Source of the DNA: Variovorax sp. OK212
Lineage (GTDB): Bacteria; Pseudomonadota; Gammaproteobacteria; Burkholderiales; Burkholderiaceae_C
Assembly: GCF_900112425.1 (NCBI RefSeq)
Contig: NZ_FOLP01000034.1
Span: 1-56,498 of the forward strand
Direction: 5' to 3'
Length of the DNA stretch: 56,498 bases
Part shown: positions 16,423-25,027 of the stretch, in pieces
Layout of the letters: the number at the start of each line of letters is the position of its first letter
Numbering within the stretch: the stretch's first letter is position 1
Position numbers and translations under genes: made by a program
The notes under the pieces: generated by a model
Told to the model about the DNA's origin: nothing
Seen by the model: only the letters and a program-made list of their open reading frames with translations
Database searches by the model: none

Positions 16423-17970
16423 TCAGGTGCCTTGGGGATGCACGCCGGGCGCGCCGCGCTCGACGCCGAAGCGCACCATGGGCTGCACGCCCGAGTCGGC
16501 CTGCTTCTCGTCGTCGACCGCGCGGAACTCGACCGCGGCGCCGCGCGCGTCGAGCGTCACGAGCGCATAGCCGCGCTTGTCGCCGCGGCCGTAGCGCAGG
16601 TGCGGGTTCTTCGCGAGCATGTTGGCCACGTTGGCGGCGCTCGGCCCTTCGGAGGTGATGGCACCACCGACGAATTCGGTTGCGATGGCCGGCGCCTGCC
16701 CGTCGCGGCGCAGGTCCGCGGCCCAGAAGGCATGCACGTCGCCGCTCACGACGATGGCATTGCCGCCGTTCGCCCGGTGCGCGGCCAGGCCGTCGAACAG
16801 GCGCGAGCGCGCGGCGGCGTAGCCGTCCCACCCGTCCATCCAGTAGCCGTGCTCTGCACCGCGCTTGCGGTCGGCCTCGGCCAGCAGCGTGGGCTGCGCG
16901 AGCACGGTCCAGCGCGCGGGCGGCGCGGCAAGCTCGCGCGCCAGCCAGGCCTCTTGCGCCGCGCCGAAGAAGCTGCGCTCGGGCGCGAGGCGGTCGGGGC
17001 AGTCGGCCAGCGGCGAGGCGCTGCGACCGGCCAGGCAGGCGTGGTGCGAACGGTACTGGCGCCCGTCGGTCAGCAGCACGTCGAGCATGCGGCCGAAGCG
17101 GTGGCTGCCGTGGATGGTGGCGCCCGCGCCGCGCGGGCGCATGCTGGCGGGCACCGGCATGTGCTCGTACCAGGCCTGGTAGGCGGCCGCGCGGATCGCG
17201 AGGAACTGCGCCGGGTCGGCGGTGCGCGGCGACACGTCGCCGGTGTAGTCGTTGGCCACCTCGTGGTCGTCCCAGGTCACGAGCCAGGGGAAGGCGGCGT
17301 GCGCGGCCTGCAGGTGCGGGTCGGTCTTGTACAGCGCGTAGCGGTCGCGGAAGCCGGCCAGCTGCGTGGGAATGCCGCCCTGGTGGCGCCGCACGTGGCG
17401 CGAGCCCCAGGAGCTTTCGTAGATGTAGTCGCCCAGGTGCACGACGAAGTCGAGCGGCTGCGCGGCCATGTCGCGGTAGGCGGCGAAGTAGCCCTGCTCG
17501 TACTGCTGGCAGGACGCGAAGGCGAAGCGCACGGGCTGCGAACCGTCATCGGTGTCGGCGGGCGCGGTGCGCGTGCGGCCGGCCGGGCTGCGCACGCCAT
17601 CGGCGGTGAAGCGGTACCAATACGGGCGGCCCGGCGCGAGCCCCTGCACCTCGACATGCACCGAGTGCGCGAGCTCGGCCTGCGCCGTGGCCTTGCCCTT
17701 TGCCGCGATGCGCTGGAAGGCCTCGTCCTGCGCCACCTCCCAGCGCACCTCGACCGGCGCATCGCTCATGCCGCCGCCCTGCAGCGGATCGGGCGCGAGC
17801 CGCGTCCACAGCACGACGCCGTCGGGCCGCGGCGCACCCGAGGCCACGCCCAGCGTGAACAGCTCGCGCGACATGGCCTGCGCATGCAGCCGCAGGAAGG
17901 GATGGCCCAGCGAAGCGGCGGCCAGGCCGCCGCACAGCAGGCGCCGGCGCGAGAACGGGGGCGCGCTCAT
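16423..17970 (-). CDS. PhoD-like alkaline phosphatase, Tat-exported
   Basis: A 515-residue secreted metallophosphatase. The N-terminus SRRRLLCGGLAAASLG carries a twin arginine followed by a hydrophobic stretch, consistent with Tat export. A PhoD N-terminal beta domain comes first (about 30-130). The catalytic domain has FASCQQYEQGYF, VHLGDYIYE, TWDDHEVANDY and VSGDVHAFW, which supply the metal ligands. It hydrolyses phosphomonoesters or diesters in the periplasm. The ATG at 17970 puts the RR motif near the start, as expected. It follows the cupredoxin-fusion gene by about 76 bases on the same strand, so it may lie in the ECF sigma regulon. Confidence 0.92.
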   Translation of the reverse strand: MSAPPFSRRRLLCGGLAAASLGHPFLRLHAQAMSRELFTLGVASGAPRPDGVVLWTRLAPDPLQGGGMSDAPVEVRWEVAQDEAFQRIAAKGKATAQAELAHSVHVEVQGLAPGRPYWYRFTADGVRSPAGRTRTAPADTDDGSQPVRFAFASCQQYEQGYFAAYRDMAAQPLDFVVHLGDYIYESSWGSRHVRRHQGGIPTQLAGFRDRYALYKTDPHLQAAHAAFPWLVTWDDHEVANDYTGDVSPRTADPAQFLAIRAAAYQAWYEHMPVPASMRPRGAGATIHGSHRFGRMLDVLLTDGRQYRSHHACLAGRSASPLADCPDRLAPERSFFGAAQEAWLARELAAPPARWTVLAQPTLLAEADRKRGAEHGYWMDGWDGYAAARSRLFDGLAAHRANGGNAIVVSGDVHAFWAADLRRDGQAPAIATEFVGGAITSEGPSAANVANMLAKNPHLRYGRGDKRGYALVTLDARGAAVEFRAVDDEKQADSGVQPMVRFGVERGAPGVHPQGT

Positions 17971-18046
17971 TCGCGTGCCGGGACGGGGTCGATGCTCATC
18001 CGCGGCACTGTCGTTCGCTTCGCTTGCAGCTGTCAACCCAAGGCGT

Positions 18047-19375
18047 TCACGACTTCGCCTGCGACGCCACCACCGTGACCCGCGCCGTCATGTACGGATG
18101 CACCGAGCAGGCGTACGCGTACACGCCCGGCTTGTCGAAGGTGCGCGCGAAGCTCTTGCCGGGCAGCAGCAGGTCGATGCCGGTGGTGCCGTCCTTGAAG
18201 ACCACGCCGTGCGGGGCACCGTCGTCGTTCTGCCAGGTCAGGCTCTGGCCGACGTTGACGGTGATCTGCGCGGGCTCGAAGGCGAAGTTGCGGATGGCGA
18301 CGTGGGCGGAGCCTCCAGCGTGTGCTGAGCCTGCAGCGTGCACGGAGCCTTCAGCGGGCGCGGAGCTTCCAACATGCACGGAGCCCGCGGCGTGCGCCAC
18401 GGGTACCGAAGCCGCGCGCTGCACCGCGATCTTGCGCGGCGCGTTGCCCACCGCCACCGTGTGCATCGGCCCGCCGGCCAGGTCGACCACGCTCACGTCG
18501 TTGGAGCCTTCGTTGCTCACCCAGAGCTTCTTGCCGTCGGCCGACAGGTCCAGCCAATGCGGCTGCTTGCCCACGCCGATGCTGCGCACCGACGCATGCG
18601 CGACGGGGTCGAACAGCATCACCTCGCCGGGCCCCTGCACCACCACCACGCCGCTGGCCATGCCGGCGAAGTGCTGCGCGATGTGGGGCGACACGCCCGT
18701 GGGAATGGGCGCGGCCCACTGGTTGGTGGCGGGGTCGAGCACCTGCACCGCGGGCAAGCCGGCCAGCGTGAGGTACAGCGCCTTGCCGTCGTGGCCGAAC
18801 TCCAGGTCGCGCGGCGGCTTGTCCAGCGCGATCTCGCTGACCACGGCGCGCGTTGCCATGTCGATCACCACCAGTGCGAAGTGGCCGGGCTCCTGCGAGG
18901 CGACGTAGGCCTGCCGGCCGTCGGGCCGGATGGCGATGGTGTGCGGCTTGGGCACCGCCACGCTGGCGCTCACGCCGTGCGCCGTGGTGTCGACGAAGGC
19001 CACGCGGTCGTCGCCGTTCACGGCCACCAGCAGCCACTTGCCGTCGGCCGTCATGGCCAGGCCCTGCGGGCCCTTGCCTACGTCGATGCTGCGCGTGACG
19101 CGGTCGGTGGCGGCGTCGATCTCGCTCACGGCCGACGCGCCGGAACCGCTGACGAACACGCTGCGCCCGCCCGGCGCGACGACGATGCCGTCCGGCCCGG
19201 CCGCCACCGGCACGGTGGCGACGACGCGCTCGGTGCCGGTGTCGATCACGCTGACGGTGCTGTCCTTGAAATTGCCGACGTAGGCCTTGGGGCCTGCCGC
19301 CAGAGCTGGAGCGGCACAGGCTGCGAGAGCCGTCAGGACGACGAGGATGCGCGCAAAGCCGGGCATGGCGATCAT
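18047..19375 (-). CDS. Secreted YVTN beta-propeller fused to a cupredoxin domain
   Basis: A 442-residue exported protein. The signal peptide (about 1-27) ends in APALAAG. A seven-bladed-type propeller of YVTN repeats follows (about 28-325), with blades such as AYVGNFKDSTVSVIDTGTE. A Ser/Ala/Gly/His linker of short repeats (GSVHxxGSAHxxGSAH, about 335-362) leads to a C-terminal cupredoxin (about 362-440). Its copper ligands are visible: His in GAPHGVVF, and Cys, His and Met in YACSVHPYM. An AGGAGG ribosome site is at 19384-19389, and an ECF-type promoter at 19428-19456 points into the gene. Possible role: periplasmic electron transfer or copper binding; function not established. Confidence 0.88.
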   Translation of the reverse strand: MIAMPGFARILVVLTALAACAAPALAAGPKAYVGNFKDSTVSVIDTGTERVVATVPVAAGPDGIVVAPGGRSVFVSGSGASAVSEIDAATDRVTRSIDVGKGPQGLAMTADGKWLLVAVNGDDRVAFVDTTAHGVSASVAVPKPHTIAIRPDGRQAYVASQEPGHFALVVIDMATRAVVSEIALDKPPRDLEFGHDGKALYLTLAGLPAVQVLDPATNQWAAPIPTGVSPHIAQHFAGMASGVVVVQGPGEVMLFDPVAHASVRSIGVGKQPHWLDLSADGKKLWVSNEGSNDVSVVDLAGGPMHTVAVGNAPRKIAVQRAASVPVAHAAGSVHVGSSAPAEGSVHAAGSAHAGGSAHVAIRNFAFEPAQITVNVGQSLTWQNDDGAPHGVVFKDGTTGIDLLLPGKSFARTFDKPGVYAYACSVHPYMTARVTVVASQAKS

Positions 19376-19427
19376 GGTGGAAACCTCCTGTGGAAAAAAG
19401 CCGAAAGACGCAGAATCCGCAGAGGGC

Positions 19428-19456
19428 ATGACGCATGGCATGCCCGGCTTATTCCA
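19428..19456 (-). promoter_or_regulatory. ECF-type promoter reading into the propeller-cupredoxin gene
   Basis: On the minus strand the -35 TGGAAT (19456-19451) and -10 CGTCAT (19433-19428) are separated by exactly 17 bases. The GGAA / CGTC pattern is the usual ECF sigma format. The promoter is a near copy of the divergent one at 19476-19504, including TAA after the -35 and GC after the -10. Confidence 0.7.
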
Positions 19457-19475
19457 CGCGGGTCGTAAAAAAAGC

Positions 19476-19504
19476 GGGAATAAAGCGCCGCGCCCATCCG
19501 TCAT
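19476..19504 (+). promoter_or_regulatory. ECF-type promoter reading into the sigma factor gene (autoregulation)
   Basis: The -35 GGGAAT (19476-19481) and -10 CGTCAT (19499-19504) are 17 bases apart, and the element runs straight into the sigma gene. The expected transcript start, about 19511, lies just before the ribosome site (GAAGGAG, 19512-19518), which gives a very short leader. Similarity to the divergent element supports recognition by the same sigma factor. Confidence 0.7.
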
Positions 19505-19522
19505 GCAGGAAGAAGGAGCGCA

Positions 19523-20119
19523 TTGAGCCTGTTGACGACCGACCGCACACGCCAGTTCGAAGCCGTTGCATTGCCGCATCTCGATGCGGCCTGGAATCTT
19601 GCGCGCTGGCTGCTGCGCGACGACCAGCTGGCCGACGACGCCGTGCAGGAGGCCTACCTGCGCGCGTTCCGGTTCTTCGACGGGCTGCGCGGCGAGAGCG
19701 CGCGGCCGTGGCTGCTGGGCATCGTGCGCAACGCCTGCTACGACTGGATGCGGCAGAACCGGCAGCTGGCGGACCAGGTCGAGTTCGACGAGCTGCGCGA
19801 CAGCGAGGCCGCGGCCTTTTCGGCTTTTGCGGCCTCGCCCGAGCGCGGCGACCCGGCGCGGCAATGGGAACAGCGCGCGCAGGGCGAGCGCATCAACGCC
19901 GCGATCGACGCGCTGCCGGCGGTGTACCGCGAGGTGATCGTGCTGCGCGAGCTGGAAGAAATGCGCTACGAGGACATCGCGCGCATCGCCGGCGTGCCGC
20001 TGGGCACGGTGATGTCGCGGCTGTCGCGCGCGCGGGCGTTGCTGCGCGAGAGCCTGCGCGACGAGCGCCCCGGTGGTGAGGCAGACGAAGGAGGAAGAAC
20101 GCACCATGGCCATGTCTGA
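19523..20119 (+). CDS. ECF-family RNA polymerase sigma factor
   Basis: A 198-residue sigma-70 ECF factor. Region 2 (about 12-80) contains NLARWLLRDDQLADDAVQEAYLR, and region 4 (about 120-178) contains LPAVYREVIVLRELE and the recognition helix GVPLGTVMSRLSRAR. The start is a TTG preceded by GAAGGAG with a 4-base spacer; no ATG is available nearby. The gene overlaps the anti-sigma gene by 14 bases. It probably recognises the two matching promoters just upstream, driving itself and the divergent propeller-cupredoxin gene. The inducing signal is unknown. Confidence 0.93.
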   Translation: MSLLTTDRTRQFEAVALPHLDAAWNLARWLLRDDQLADDAVQEAYLRAFRFFDGLRGESARPWLLGIVRNACYDWMRQNRQLADQVEFDELRDSEAAAFSAFAASPERGDPARQWEQRAQGERINAAIDALPAVYREVIVLRELEEMRYEDIARIAGVPLGTVMSRLSRARALLRESLRDERPGGEADEGGRTHHGHV

Positions 20120-20777
20120 CGACGAACTGGGCATGCTGATCCGTCGGCAGGCCGCGCGGCATGCGCCGCCGGGCGGGCTGGCGCAGCGCATCGGGCGGGC
20201 GTTGCGCGCCGAGGCGGTCGCGGCGCCTGCGCCCACGCCGGTTGCAAGGCGCCGGGGCTGGTGGCCCGCGCTGGCCTGGTTCGGCACGGGCGCCGCCACG
20301 GCCTGGGGCCTTGCGCTGGTGTTGCTGGCCACGCCGTTGCCGCCCACCGACGCGCTCGCCGAAGCGGTCACGGCCAACCATGTGCGCTCGCTGATGGCCT
20401 CGCACCTGGCCGATGTGGCCTCCACCGACCAGCACACGGTGAAGCCGTGGTTCGCGGGCAAGCTGGACTTTTCACCACCCGTGGTCGACCTGGCCGCGGA
20501 AGGTTTTCCGCTGGCTGGCGGGCGGCTCGACTACCTCGACGGGCGCACCGTGGCGGCGCTGGTGTACCGCGCAGGGCCGCACGTGATCAACCTGTTCGTG
20601 TGGCCCGCGGCCGAGGGGAAGGTGCTGGCACCTGCGTTCTCCACGCGCCAGGGCTACCAGCTGGCGCACTGGGCGCAGGGTGGCATGCAGGTGTGGGCCG
20701 TGTCCGACCTGAATGCGGCGGAGCTGCACAACTTCGCGCTGCTGCTGCGCGAGCGCACCGCGCCGCGCGCGCCCTGA
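20106..20777 (+). CDS. Single-pass membrane anti-sigma factor
   Basis: A 223-residue protein. A short cytoplasmic N-terminus (about 1-50) is followed by one TM segment (about 53-76) and a periplasmic domain with the conserved stretches KPWFAGKLDFSPPVVDLA and HVINLFVWP, typical of COG5662-type transmembrane regulators. The N-terminal part has no HxxxCxxC zinc motif, so it is not a ZAS-type redox anti-sigma factor. The ATG at 20106 is preceded by GGAGGA and lies inside the sigma gene, implying coupled translation. It should hold the sigma factor at the membrane until a periplasmic signal is received. Confidence 0.85.
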   Translation: MAMSDDELGMLIRRQAARHAPPGGLAQRIGRALRAEAVAAPAPTPVARRRGWWPALAWFGTGAATAWGLALVLLATPLPPTDALAEAVTANHVRSLMASHLADVASTDQHTVKPWFAGKLDFSPPVVDLAAEGFPLAGGRLDYLDGRTVAALVYRAGPHVINLFVWPAAEGKVLAPAFSTRQGYQLAHWAQGGMQVWAVSDLNAAELHNFALLLRERTAPRAP

Positions 20778-20802
20778 ACTGTCTTCAGCCTGTTTTTCAG
20801 AT

Positions 20803-22068
20803 TCAGCAGGCGACGGCCGCCGGCTGCCGAGCGTCGGCGCGCGCGCTCGCCACGGCCCAGCCGAACACGCCCATGCCGGCCAGCGCCAGCAGCGCGCCGA
20901 CCCAGCCGGTCGACGTCCAGCCCAGTCCGGCCGCAATCGCCACGCCGCCCAGCCAGGCGCCGAGCGCGTTGGCCATGTTGAAGGCCGAGTGGTTGAGCGC
21001 GGCGGCGAGCGTCTGCGCGTCGCCGGCCACGTCCATCAGGCGGATCTGCAGCGCCGGGCCGATGGCCACGGTGGTGCCGATGAGGAACACGTTGAACGCC
21101 GCGGTGTACACGTTGTGCGCCGCGAAGGTGAACAGCGCGAGCACCACCGCCGCATAGACCAGCAGGCCGCCGATGGTGCGCATGAGCGACTTGTCGGCCA
21201 GCCGCGCGCCGACCAGGTTGCCCGTGACCATGCCCAGGCCGAACAGCGCGAGCACAAGCGGCACGCCGCCCAACGGCAGGCCGGCTACTTCGATCAGCGT
21301 GGGCTTGATGTAGCTGAACACCGAAAACATGCCGCCGAAGCCGATGGCACCGATGCCCAGCGTGAACCACACCTGCTTGCGCTTGAGCGCGCCCAGCTCG
21401 CGCCAGGGGCTGGCGCCGGCGGGCGCGGCCAGGTCGGGAACATCGCGGCGCAGCAGCACGATGGCCACCAGCGCGATGACGCCCACGAACACGAAGGCCG
21501 CGCGCCAGCCGAAGAGCTGGCCCAGCCACGCGGCAATGGGTACGCCCACCAAGGTGGCGCCGGTGAGCCCCAGCATGACGAGCCCCACGGCCCGCGCGCG
21601 CCGACCCGGTGGCGCGAGCGTGGCGGCCACGAGCGCGGCCACCCCGAAGTAGGTGCCATGCGGCAGGCCGGTGGCAAAGCGCAGCAGGTTGAGCAGCAGG
21701 TAGGTGGGGGCCGCGGCGCTGGCGAAGTTGCCCGCGGCAAACACCGCCATGAGTGCGATCAGCAGCGCGCGGCGGCGCCAGCCGGCGGCCAGCACCGCCA
21801 GCACCGGCGCGCCGATGACCACGCCCAGCGCATAGGCGCTGATGACGTGGCCGGCCTGCGGAATGCTCACGTCGATGTCTTTCGCCACTTCGGGCAGCAG
21901 GCCCATGATGACGAATTCGCCCGTGCCGATGGCGAAGCCGCCGACCCCCAGCGCGAGCACGGCGCGCAGGAAGTTGACGGGTTCGGTGGAAGAAGACGAC
22001 GACGGCGACGACGCGGAAACGCAAAGGTCGGTGTCCGCGCTGTCCAGCGCGGGTGGGGAGGCGTTCAA
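20803..22068 (-). CDS. MFS transporter (YdhP/AraJ-like exporter)
   Basis: A 421-residue, 12-TM DHA1-family permease. The start of TM1 reads GVGGFAIGTGEFVIMGLLPEVA, a hallmark of the AraJ/YdhP/CmlA group, and the TM4 region has GLPHGTYFGVAALVAA. It probably exports sugars or drugs. The start is a TTG with AGGAG (22076-22080) seven bases upstream. A near-palindrome AGGGTAAACCCT lies about 52 bases upstream. It is convergent with the anti-sigma gene. Substrate unknown. Confidence 0.9.
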   Translation of the reverse strand: MNASPPALDSADTDLCVSASSPSSSSSTEPVNFLRAVLALGVGGFAIGTGEFVIMGLLPEVAKDIDVSIPQAGHVISAYALGVVIGAPVLAVLAAGWRRRALLIALMAVFAAGNFASAAAPTYLLLNLLRFATGLPHGTYFGVAALVAATLAPPGRRARAVGLVMLGLTGATLVGVPIAAWLGQLFGWRAAFVFVGVIALVAIVLLRRDVPDLAAPAGASPWRELGALKRKQVWFTLGIGAIGFGGMFSVFSYIKPTLIEVAGLPLGGVPLVLALFGLGMVTGNLVGARLADKSLMRTIGGLLVYAAVVLALFTFAAHNVYTAAFNVFLIGTTVAIGPALQIRLMDVAGDAQTLAAALNHSAFNMANALGAWLGGVAIAAGLGWTSTGWVGALLALAGMGVFGWAVASARADARQPAAVAC

Positions 22069-22119
22069 GGCCAGGCTCCTGGGAAGGTGCCCGGCGGCCG
22101 CGGGCAGACCCCGGATTTT

Positions 22120-22131
22120 AGGGTAAACCCT
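22120..22131. promoter_or_regulatory. AGGGTAAACCCT element upstream of the second MFS gene
   Basis: Five-base arms AGGGT/ACCCT around AA, in the expected promoter region of the MFS gene. It shares GGGTWAACCC with the element upstream of the MFS gene at 4457-5707. Possible common operator. Confidence 0.4.
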
Positions 22132-22211
22132 GAATTTCTGCCGATACGGATTTGCCGGGGGATTGGTACCGGCTTGGCAAGGACAGCCCGGCGCGGGCCC
22201 TTAGATGGTCC

Positions 22212-22904
22212 TCAGATGGCCACCAGCTGGCGCACGCCCTGCGCTTCCATGTCCTTGCCCAGGCCGCGCGCAATGACTTCGCCGCGCTCCATCACGAGGT
22301 AGTCGTCCGCCAGTTCCTGGGCGAAGTCGTAGTACTGCTCGCACAGCACGATGGCCATGTCGCCGCGGTCGGCCAGCATGCGGATGACGCGGCCGATGTC
22401 CTTGATGATGCTCGGCTGGATGCCTTCGGTGGGCTCGTCGAGGATCAGCAGCCGCGGCTTGGGCGCCAGCGCCCGCGCAATGGCGAGCTGCTGCTGCTGC
22501 CCGCCGGACAGGTCGCCGCCGCGGCGGTTGATCATCTGCTTGAGCACGGGGAACAGCTCGTACAGCTCCGCCGGAATGGGCGTGCTGCCGCTCTTGTAGG
22601 CCAGGCCCATGCGCAGGTTTTCCTCGACCGTGAGCCGCGCGAAGATCTCGCGGCCCTGCGGCACGAAGCCGATACCCGCCCTCGCCCGGTCGTAAGGCGT
22701 CGCCTTCTGAATGGGCTTGCCCTCGAGCTCGATGCTGCCGCTCTTGATGGGCACCAGCCCCATGAGCGACTTCAGCAGCGTGGTCTTGCCCACGCCGTTG
22801 CGGCCCAGCAGCACGGTGACCTTGCCCAGCTTCGCCTCGAAGCTCACGTCCCGCAGGATGTGCGAGCCGCCGTAGTACTGGTGGATGTTCTTGACTGTCA
22901 GCAT
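22212..22904 (-). CDS. urtE: Urea ABC transporter ATPase UrtE
   Basis: A 230-residue ABC ATPase of the branched-chain-amino-acid type. Walker A is GRNGVGKTT (about 34-42), the signature is LSGGQQQQLAIARAL, and Walker B is LLILDEPTEGIQPS. INxYYGGSHILRDV at the start is typical of UrtE. It powers uptake of urea with UrtD. It is the last gene of urtABCDE, 12 bases after urtD. No urease gene follows it within the window. Confidence 0.94.
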   Translation of the reverse strand: MLTVKNIHQYYGGSHILRDVSFEAKLGKVTVLLGRNGVGKTTLLKSLMGLVPIKSGSIELEGKPIQKATPYDRARAGIGFVPQGREIFARLTVEENLRMGLAYKSGSTPIPAELYELFPVLKQMINRRGGDLSGGQQQQLAIARALAPKPRLLILDEPTEGIQPSIIKDIGRVIRMLADRGDMAIVLCEQYYDFAQELADDYLVMERGEVIARGLGKDMEAQGVRQLVAI

Positions 22905-22916
22905 GGCTTCGGTTCC

Positions 22917-23795
22917 TCAGCGGCCCAGGTAGACCTCGATCACGCGCTCGTCGGCCTGCACTTCGTCGAGCGTGCCTTGCGCCAGCACCGAGCCGTCGCA
23001 CAGCACGGTGACGATCTCGGAGATGGTTCGGATGAAGCTCATGTCGTGCTCCACCACCATCAACGAATGCTTGCCCTTGAGTGTGAGGAACAGCTCGGCC
23101 GTGCGCGCCGTTTCCTCGTCGGTCATGCCGGCCACGGGCTCGTCGAGCAGCAGCAGCTTCGGGTCCTGCATGAGCAGCATGCCGATCTCGAGCCACTGCT
23201 TCTGGCCGTGGCTCAGGTTGCCCGCCAGGCGCGAGACGCTGTCGGCCAGGTGAATGGTTTGCAGCACCTCGGCCAGCCGGTCGCTCTGCGCGGAGTCGAG
23301 CCTGAACAGCATCGACGCGCGCACGCCCTTGTCGGTCTTCAGCGCGAGCTCGAGGTTCTCGAACACGGTGAGGTGCTCGAACACCGTCGGCTTCTGGAAC
23401 TTGCGCCCGATGCCCAGCTGCGCGATGTCGGCCTCGCGGTGGCGCAGCAGGTCGATGGTGCTGCCGAAGAACACGGTGCCTGAATCAGGCCGGGTCTTGC
23501 CGGTGATGATGTCCATCATGGTCGTCTTGCCCGCGCCGTTGGGCCCGATGATGCAGCGCAGCTCGCCGGGCGCGATGTCCAGCGACAGCTTGTTGATGGC
23601 CTTGAAGCCGTCGAAGCTCACGCTCACGTCTTCCAGGTACAGGATGCGCCCGTGCGTGACGTCGACCTCACCCGGCGTGACATGCCGGCCGAAGTCGGCG
23701 GCGCGGCCGCCCGACTCGGTGCTGCCGCTGTCGTAGGGCATGCCGTGGGCACGCGCGGCGCGCTCGGCACCGGCTTCCATCAGGTCGGGCGTCAT
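22917..23795 (-). CDS. urtD: Urea ABC transporter ATPase UrtD
   Basis: A 292-residue ABC ATPase. Walker A is GPNGAGKTTMMDIITGK, the signature is LSHGQKQWLEIGMLL, and Walker B is LLLLDEPVAGMTDEE, wording typical of UrtD. The ATG at 23795 overlaps the urtC stop by 4 bases (ATGA). This leaves an unusual N-terminal extension of about 50 residues before the ATPase domain, Gly/Ser/Asp-rich and of unknown role. Confidence 0.93.
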   Translation of the reverse strand: MTPDLMEAGAERAARAHGMPYDSGSTESGGRAADFGRHVTPGEVDVTHGRILYLEDVSVSFDGFKAINKLSLDIAPGELRCIIGPNGAGKTTMMDIITGKTRPDSGTVFFGSTIDLLRHREADIAQLGIGRKFQKPTVFEHLTVFENLELALKTDKGVRASMLFRLDSAQSDRLAEVLQTIHLADSVSRLAGNLSHGQKQWLEIGMLLMQDPKLLLLDEPVAGMTDEETARTAELFLTLKGKHSLMVVEHDMSFIRTISEIVTVLCDGSVLAQGTLDEVQADERVIEVYLGR

Positions 23796-25027
23796 GCGCG
23801 TGCTCCCTTCACTTCGGCGCCCAGCGGCGCATGCAGCGTTTCCGGCGCCATGCCCTGCTCGGCGGCCAGGGAGCGCTGGGCTTCTTCCCGTGCGTCGCTC
23901 ACGGCGGCCGCGCCAACCACGGGGGCCTTCTCCCTCGACAGCCACTTGCGCACCAGGCCCACGATGCCGTTCGGCAGGAACAGCGTGACAGCAATGAACA
24001 GCGCGCCCAGGAAGTACAGCCAGTACTCGGGGTAGGCCACGGTGAGCCAGCTCTTGGCGCCGTTGACGATGAAGGCACCGATGATCGGCCCGATCAACGT
24101 GGCGCGTCCGCCCACCGCCGCCCAGATCGCGATCTCGATGGAGTTCGCCGCGCTCATCTCGCCCGGGTTGATGATGCCCACCTGCGGCACGTACAGCGCG
24201 CCGGCCACGCCGCACATGACGGCGGAGATGACCCAGATCGTGAGCTTGTACGGCAGCGGGTTGTAGCCCGAGAACATCACGCGCGTTTCCGCGTCGCGAA
24301 TGGCCTGCAGCACACGGCCGAACTTGCTGCCGATGAGCCACTTGGCGAACAGGAAGAAGGCCAGCAGCGTGACGCCGGTGAGCGCGAACAGCGTCATGCG
24401 CATCTCTTGCGTGGCAATGGGAATGTTCAGGATGCGCTTGAAGTCGGTGAAGCCGTTGTTGCCGCCGAAGCCGGTCTCGTTGCGGAAGAACAGCAGCATG
24501 GCCGCGAAGGTCATGGCCTGCGTGATGATCGAGAAGTACACGCCCTTGATGCGCGAGCGGAAGGCGAAGAAGCCGAACACGAAGGCGATGAGGCCGGGCA
24601 CCGCAACAATCATCACCAGCGTCATGACGAAGCTGCCGCTGAAAGTCCAGTGCCAGGGCAGTTCCTTCCAGTCGAGGAACACCATGAAGTCGGGCAGGTC
24701 GCTCTTGTAGTTGCCGTCGCGCCCGATCTGGCGCATGAGGTACATGCCCATCATGTAGCCGCCCAGCGCGAAGAACAGGCCGTGGCCCAGCGACAGGATG
24801 CCGGTGTAGCCCCAGATCAGGTCCATGGCCAGCGCGCAGATGGCGTAGCACATGATCTTGCCGACCAGCGCCACGGCGTAGTCGCTCATGTGCAGCGGGC
24901 TGTCGAGCGGCACCACGATGTTGAGCACCGGCGCCACGGCGCACACGACGATCAATGCGACGAAGAAGGCCGTCCAGCCCTTGCCGCTCAGCAGCGGGCC
25001 CTTGGTTGGCAATGTGACCTTGCTCAT
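23792..25027 (-). CDS. urtC: Urea ABC transporter permease UrtC
   Basis: A 411-residue LivM-type permease with about 10 TM segments and the conserved DLIWGYTGILSLGHGLFFALGGYMMGMYLM. The later permease region has WAAVGGRATLIGPIIGAF. A C-terminal tail of about 45 Ala/Glu-rich residues follows the last TM segment. Both ends overlap neighbours by 4 bases, so urtBCD are translationally coupled. It forms the urea channel with UrtB in the inner membrane. Confidence 0.94.
   Translation of the reverse strand: MSKVTLPTKGPLLSGKGWTAFFVALIVVCAVAPVLNIVVPLDSPLHMSDYAVALVGKIMCYAICALAMDLIWGYTGILSLGHGLFFALGGYMMGMYLMRQIGRDGNYKSDLPDFMVFLDWKELPWHWTFSGSFVMTLVMIVAVPGLIAFVFGFFAFRSRIKGVYFSIITQAMTFAAMLLFFRNETGFGGNNGFTDFKRILNIPIATQEMRMTLFALTGVTLLAFFLFAKWLIGSKFGRVLQAIRDAETRVMFSGYNPLPYKLTIWVISAVMCGVAGALYVPQVGIINPGEMSAANSIEIAIWAAVGGRATLIGPIIGAFIVNGAKSWLTVAYPEYWLYFLGALFIAVTLFLPNGIVGLVRKWLSREKAPVVGAAAVSDAREEAQRSLAAEQGMAPETLHAPLGAEVKGARA

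Noticed and set aside
22180..22211. Terminator after urtE
   Set aside because: A short GCCCG/CGGGC stem exists, but there is no T tract, so it was not listed.
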